Below, piece after piece: positions 60,270 to 64,000 of a stretch of 64,000 bases of DNA. Both the position numbers and the translations under genes were made by a program. The notes under the pieces are model-generated. The model saw only the letters and a list, made by a program, of their open reading frames with translations. It was not told the DNA's origin and made no database searches. The DNA is taken from positions 188,853-252,852 of the forward strand of contig NW_004191622.1 in assembly GCF_000330505.1 (NCBI RefSeq). The letters run 5' to 3'. This stretch comes from Entamoeba invadens IP1. Taxonomy: Eukaryota; Evosea; Mastigamoebida; Endamoebidae. Every line of letters starts with the position of its first letter. The stretch's first letter is position 1.

Positions 60270-62051
60270 TTAAATATATTGAAATACAAGTTGTTTGTTG
60301 ACATCGTCAAATTTGAATGAAAAGGTGTTAGCTGGCAGTGCGATGTGTTGTACTGATGGTGTATCCAATGTAATACTTAGAACTTTGAGTTTGAGACTTT
60401 TCAAGTTATGCAGAATATATAAAGAAGTGCAATGTGAAAGTTTCAAGTACAATATATTGAGTGGAAGAGACACTTCATCACAAGTGCAGTTTATACACTC
60501 CAATGTAGTGAGTCTTGTGTATTTAGAAATGTCCCAAAAACGTGGTGTTTTGCATGAAGTGATGTTCAAATTTTCCACAGAGAGTGGCAACAACAAGTTT
60601 TCAAGAAATGTGACACCACAAAGATGAAATGTGACAATTGCCATATCGTGAAAGTCATGAGTAGGTGAGACCAAATTAGACAATGAAAGACTCTTAAGTG
60701 TTTTTGGATATTTTGTGAGACAAACAGTGTTACACTCACATAATTCTACTGAAGTCAAACAGGAAGAAAACGACTCGATCGAATCCACATAGAAATCACA
60801 TTGTTTTATAATTAAATTTTGTACTGCAAGCACTGGGAAAAAAGTACTTTGTAAAAGTGTCAATCTTTTTAATATAAGTGTTTTGAGATTGAGTAATTTA
60901 TTAATATTAACCATTTGATCAAAGGAATTGACAAATTTATCAATTTCAAGTGTTGTTATAGCACTTGGCAATGCAAACGAAACGTTTTTTAAAGAATGAG
61001 TTGCATACAGTTGTAGTGCTTTGAGTTGGGTTAAAACACACAAATTAGTGTTTCCCATATAATTTCCACTTGTTACTGTTAAAGTTATATTTTCTAATGG
61101 TATCAAAAAGGCGATCTGTTGTGGCAATTCGCCAATAATTTTGATGTTATTTTGTAGACCCAAAACCAACCCATTTAATATTGTATGTGGAGAAACGTGG
61201 AGAATTGGAATTTGAAAGAGATACATCTTGTAACATAACATGAAAAAGTGAGTGTATAATGCACTGTCGACTTCTACTGCAAAATGCGTCAGAAGTGTTT
61301 TAGACAACACCACTTTCCTCTCTCTTAAAACATTAAAATTGCCACAAATGGATTTTAATGAGGAGACAACAAAATATGAACGAATATCAGACTCTTGAAG
61401 AAGTTCATTTAAGTCACTAACTGGACATTTTTCCTCAAGAAAATAAGACACTTGAATTCGTTCACCTTTGTCCTTACAATATCGTGAAAGGTGTTTAATA
61501 CACTTTTTAGTGTTAGTTGTATTAGTGACATCTCTGACACAGACATTTTGTAAAGAAACTATTCTAAAGACTCTCTCGATGTTTTTATAGACTCGACTCT
61601 TCCCATTTTTAAAAACGAGAATTTTCATCGAAATATCCAAATGTGTCAGTTGTTGTGAGTAACTCAACGACTCCACCAAGTCAACCAAAATTGGTTTGAG
61701 TGGTTCATTCAATGATGTGATCGTTAATGAGACCAATCTTTTCAATACTTCACGACCAAGTTTTGTCTCTGACCTATCAAAATCGCTTTGTGAGACAGTC
61801 AAATAGATCATTTGAAAGCGAGTCAAGACTTCTTGATATGTTCTATTGTACTTTTCCTTAATAACATTCAATGGCGTTTCAATGACCATCTTTTTGAAAT
61901 CGTGTCCTAAACTAGGGTTATACCACGGACTTCTATCAAGAGTTGTGGTGTATTTCTTATTCACCAAATACAATTTCTGTGTTGTTAATGTGTCAGTGTA
62001 ACGTGCAAATGTGCTGATACTTATTGGTGTGTTCTTTTTACGTCTTGGCAT
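60270..62051 (-). CDS. Leucine-rich repeat protein, Entamoeba type
   Basis: This is a 593-residue protein. I use the ATG at 62051 (MPRRKKNTPIS); five more codons are open only from a GTG. The N-terminal 150 residues are helical with a possible F-box-like motif (TQKLYLVNKKYTTTL). Irregular leucine-rich repeats run from about 140 to the end (LVSLTITSLN, LKSLSLSNLVSPTHD, VENLNITSCKTPRFWDISKYTRLTTLECINC). These are degenerate and differ from the BspA type at 34906-36021. It has no signal peptide or membrane segment. It is likely an intracellular scaffold or ubiquitin-ligase adaptor; function unknown. Confidence 0.7.
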   Translation of the reverse strand: MPRRKKNTPISISTFARYTDTLTTQKLYLVNKKYTTTLDRSPWYNPSLGHDFKKMVIETPLNVIKEKYNRTYQEVLTRFQMIYLTVSQSDFDRSETKLGREVLKRLVSLTITSLNEPLKPILVDLVESLSYSQQLTHLDISMKILVFKNGKSRVYKNIERVFRIVSLQNVCVRDVTNTTNTKKCIKHLSRYCKDKGERIQVSYFLEEKCPVSDLNELLQESDIRSYFVVSSLKSICGNFNVLRERKVVLSKTLLTHFAVEVDSALYTHFFMLCYKMYLFQIPILHVSPHTILNGLVLGLQNNIKIIGELPQQIAFLIPLENITLTVTSGNYMGNTNLCVLTQLKALQLYATHSLKNVSFALPSAITTLEIDKFVNSFDQMVNINKLLNLKTLILKRLTLLQSTFFPVLAVQNLIIKQCDFYVDSIESFSSCLTSVELCECNTVCLTKYPKTLKSLSLSNLVSPTHDFHDMAIVTFHLCGVTFLENLLLPLSVENLNITSCKTPRFWDISKYTRLTTLECINCTCDEVSLPLNILYLKLSHCTSLYILHNLKSLKLKVLSITLDTPSVQHIALPANTFSFKFDDVNKQLVFQYI

Positions 62052-62333
62052 CCACAAGCAATTCACAAAGAATTCTTTCAGTTCTATATTGACGGTCTAA
62101 TATAGTTTATATAGTTTATATAGTATTATTTTACTATAATGGTATAGTTTATGATTTGAATAGTTAATACTCTATAATAATAAGACAACTTAACGGAAAA
62201 AAGGAGTACCACGTTATCTGTTGTAATAGAGACACTCATATCTATTGTTTGTATATAAAGGTTTTGTCTTCCACTAACGAAGACTCGAGGTTTAAAGATC
62301 ACTATTAACTGAAAAATAAAGAGAACTGAAAAC

Positions 62334-62919
62334 ATGTTCACTGACACAACCCCCTTAATTAGTGGAGCAACTTCCTTTTTCATAACCAAAAGTGACGATC
62401 CAGACTCCTCATCATGGTTTGATCGATTATTTGAAGATGAAGACAAAGGGATGTTTTCTTGTTTACAGTTGACTTGGACGCAACGGATGTTGTGTTGTGT
62501 CATTTTCTGTGGACTCGGCTTTTTAAGTCTATTTATAGTTTGTCTTTCTATAGTAATAACTAGAACAATCAGTTCACACACAGTCCCTCTCCTTCTTCAT
62601 TTTCCCAACTAAATTTGCGTTGATATTCACCTTCGGAAATGTTCTTCTCTTCGTCGGAACTTCTTTCCTTCGAAGTGTCAAAGCACAGATTGTGTCTATT
62701 TTTAATGACCCAGCAAAGTTAGTCGCGGTCATCATCTATTTTGTCTCAATTGGTCTGACCCTCTTTTCTTCCTTATATCTTAACTCTACAATATTAACAC
62801 TCCTCTCTGTTATTATAGAAATATGCTCTTGTGTCTGGTATGTAGCATCATATATCCCTTATGCCCAAACATGCCTTTCTTCTGCTTTTAAGTCGTGCTT
62901 TAAAAAGTCAACTGACTGA
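62334..62919 (+). CDS. SFT2-like Golgi membrane protein (one intron)
   Basis: Exons 62334-62537 and 62584-62919 join to 179 residues. The 46-base intron runs GTTTGTCTTT...CACACAG. Splicing restores the SFT2 core CCVIFCGLGFLSLFI/SLSFFIFPTKFALIFTFGNVLLFVGTSFL. There are four hydrophobic helices, ending in the conserved WYVASYIPYAQ before a short basic tail. SFT2/GOT1 proteins help vesicles fuse with the Golgi. Length and topology are typical. Without splicing the protein is split into two frames, the second beginning at an internal TTG. Confidence 0.92.
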
Positions 62920-62922
62920 TTT

Positions 62923-62971
62923 GTGTTATTTATTTTGTTATTTATTTTGTTATTTATTTTGTTATTTATTT
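62923..62971. repeat. Four tandem copies of GTTATTTATTTT
   Basis: A 12-base minisatellite right after the SFT2 stop codon, so it lies in its 3' flank. Confidence 0.85.
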
Positions 62972-63142
62972 CAAAAACTATAACGATAATTTGTAATAAT
63001 CTAATCAACCTCTCGATGGACAAAAAGATGTCTCCATTGATTCACCAATTTGATTTGATAGCTCTTGTTTATGCTTCGAGATTGCATCTCATTGGTACCA
63101 TTAACTAGATAAAAACTAATAAAAAGAACCAAACAATCTAAT

Positions 63143-64000
63143 TCACACTATTTCGGACCCAAATCTCATCTTCTCAAACTCCTTCCATCCAACTCTTCTT
63201 GATCGGTCAAACTCCATGAGTTTTTTCACAACGCACTCATCCGGCGAATTTCCAATCACAGGCCCGACTCCTCTTGCGAACACCTTTTTGAGTTCGTCCA
63301 AGTCGTCTACGTCAAAAGGAATTCGCATGAAGAGGAGGTAAAACAAGATGACACCCAACGAGTATAAATCGCTATTCTCTCCAAATTCCTCTTCTCTGAC
63401 AACTTCGGGTGCTGCGTACACCGGTGACCCGACACGTCCCCACATCTTGTCATACCCTTTAACGGCCATTCCAAAGTCGCACAGCTTCACACAAATACCG
63501 TCCCTCCTCACATTAATAAGGATGTTCTGTGGCTTCAAGTCTCTATGGACTATTCCAAACGTTTTGTACAAGTAAATGCACCCGGCGCTGATCTGTGCAA
63601 AGATGTCTTCAGCCTCCTCTATCCTCAATTTTTTCCCTCTTTCCCTCAAAGTCTCAACATAACTTTTTAAGTCACAGTCACACTCCTCTATACCAAGTAC
63701 ACCTACCTCCCCTATCTCATTGTGATAAGTGGTATATCCTACACACTTTACTATATTGCGGTGGTCACACATCGTCATGATCTTCGCCTCTTTCTCAAGA
63801 AATTTCGTCGTCTTTAAAACACTCTCTTTGACTACTATACGTTCCCCAGAGGGCTTACCCATCAACTTCACAATACCATACCGCCCCTGTCCAATAATTT
63901 CTTCTTCTGTGTATTTGTTCAAGTCAAGTTGTGGTGGGCAACTACACGACAGACTCTCTTTGCGTTGTTCTATAGTCTTCCTCTGACTATGTAATGTGAA
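63143..64000 (-). CDS. Protein kinase, 5'-partial at window edge
   Basis: The frame is open from the right edge (286 codons), with the start beyond the window. A shorter frame would need a TTG start at 63922. The kinase domain is complete: glycine loop GQGRYGIV, lysine in IVVKES, HRDLKPQN, DFG (CDFGMAVKG), APE (YAAPEVV) and the D.YSLGVILFYLL block. It is compact (about 250 residues) and ends soon after the domain. It is a Ser/Thr kinase; subfamily was not determined. The upstream part has several Cys (SCSCPP) and may be a linker to a preceding region. Confidence 0.88.
   Translation of the reverse strand, partial: FTLHSQRKTIEQRKESLSCSCPPQLDLNKYTEEEIIGQGRYGIVKLMGKPSGERIVVKESVLKTTKFLEKEAKIMTMCDHRNIVKCVGYTTYHNEIGEVGVLGIEECDCDLKSYVETLRERGKKLRIEEAEDIFAQISAGCIYLYKTFGIVHRDLKPQNILINVRRDGICVKLCDFGMAVKGYDKMWGRVGSPVYAAPEVVREEEFGENSDLYSLGVILFYLLFMRIPFDVDDLDELKKVFARGVGPVIGNSPDECVVKKLMEFDRSRRVGWKEFEKMRFGSEIV

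Noticed and set aside
62923..63108. 61-codon plus-strand frame
   Set aside because: Mostly the translation of a 12-base tandem repeat.
1..64000. CRISPR arrays, rRNA genes, prokaryotic operons or ribosome binding sites
   Set aside because: None seen; introns and gene types show a nuclear eukaryotic sequence.

Overview
The window is eukaryotic nuclear DNA from an Entamoeba. The evidence is short introns that mostly begin GTTTGT, very AT-rich spacers between compact genes, and a gene set typical of the genus: a sulfate-activation enzyme, a saposin-like (SAPLIP) protein, BspA-type leucine-rich repeats, many RhoGAP/RasGEF regulators, a secreted beta-amylase and a tetraspanin. The short inverted-repeat DNA-transposon relics (piggyBac-like and mariner-like) fit E. 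invadens better than E. histolytica; the species is an inference. Two 100-base runs of N mark assembly gaps at 28090-28189 and 50070-50169.

Layout. 1-12.4 kb: a large secreted protein running off the left edge, a CUE-Smr protein, an importin-alpha-like protein, ribosomal protein eL24, a leucine-zipper protein, an unknown protein and a RhoGAP. 12.4-14.1 kb: an AT-rich spacer carrying a piggyBac-like miniature element. 14.1-26 kb: an UNC93-like transporter, an ATP-sulfurylase-like/APS-kinase fusion, a 984-residue helical SAPLIP protein, a FYVE-like protein, a small Cys-rich surface protein and EMC1. 26-40 kb: tRNA-Ser, a BAR-RhoGAP broken by a gap, a tRNA adenosine deaminase, beta-amylase, SLX1, a PepD-type dipeptidase, TSEN34, a BspA-like LRR protein, a TLDc-like protein, a tetraspanin and glycerol kinase. 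40-50 kb: an RCC1-RasGEF protein, kinesin-14, a mariner-like miniature element, eEF1B-gamma, a Stealth phosphotransferase, an unknown protein and a SHAQKYF MYB protein. 50-64 kb: a small basic protein, NOL6/UTP22, a TOPLESS-like corepressor, VPS16, tRNA-Gly, an LRR protein, SFT2 and a protein kinase running off the right edge.

About a dozen genes are split across reading frames. I rebuilt them by joining exons at GT...AG boundaries that restore known protein families. All but two of the donors I placed begin GTTTG. Acceptors are TAG, CAG or AAG, looser than the nearly fixed UAG known in E. histolytica. Functionally the window mixes housekeeping translation and RNA genes (eL24, eEF1B-gamma, NOL6, TSEN34, ADAT2, two tRNAs), membrane traffic (VPS16, SFT2, EMC1, FYVE-like protein), small-GTPase signalling (two RhoGAPs, RasGEF) and cell-surface or secreted proteins. 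No operon logic applies; neighbours are independent genes.
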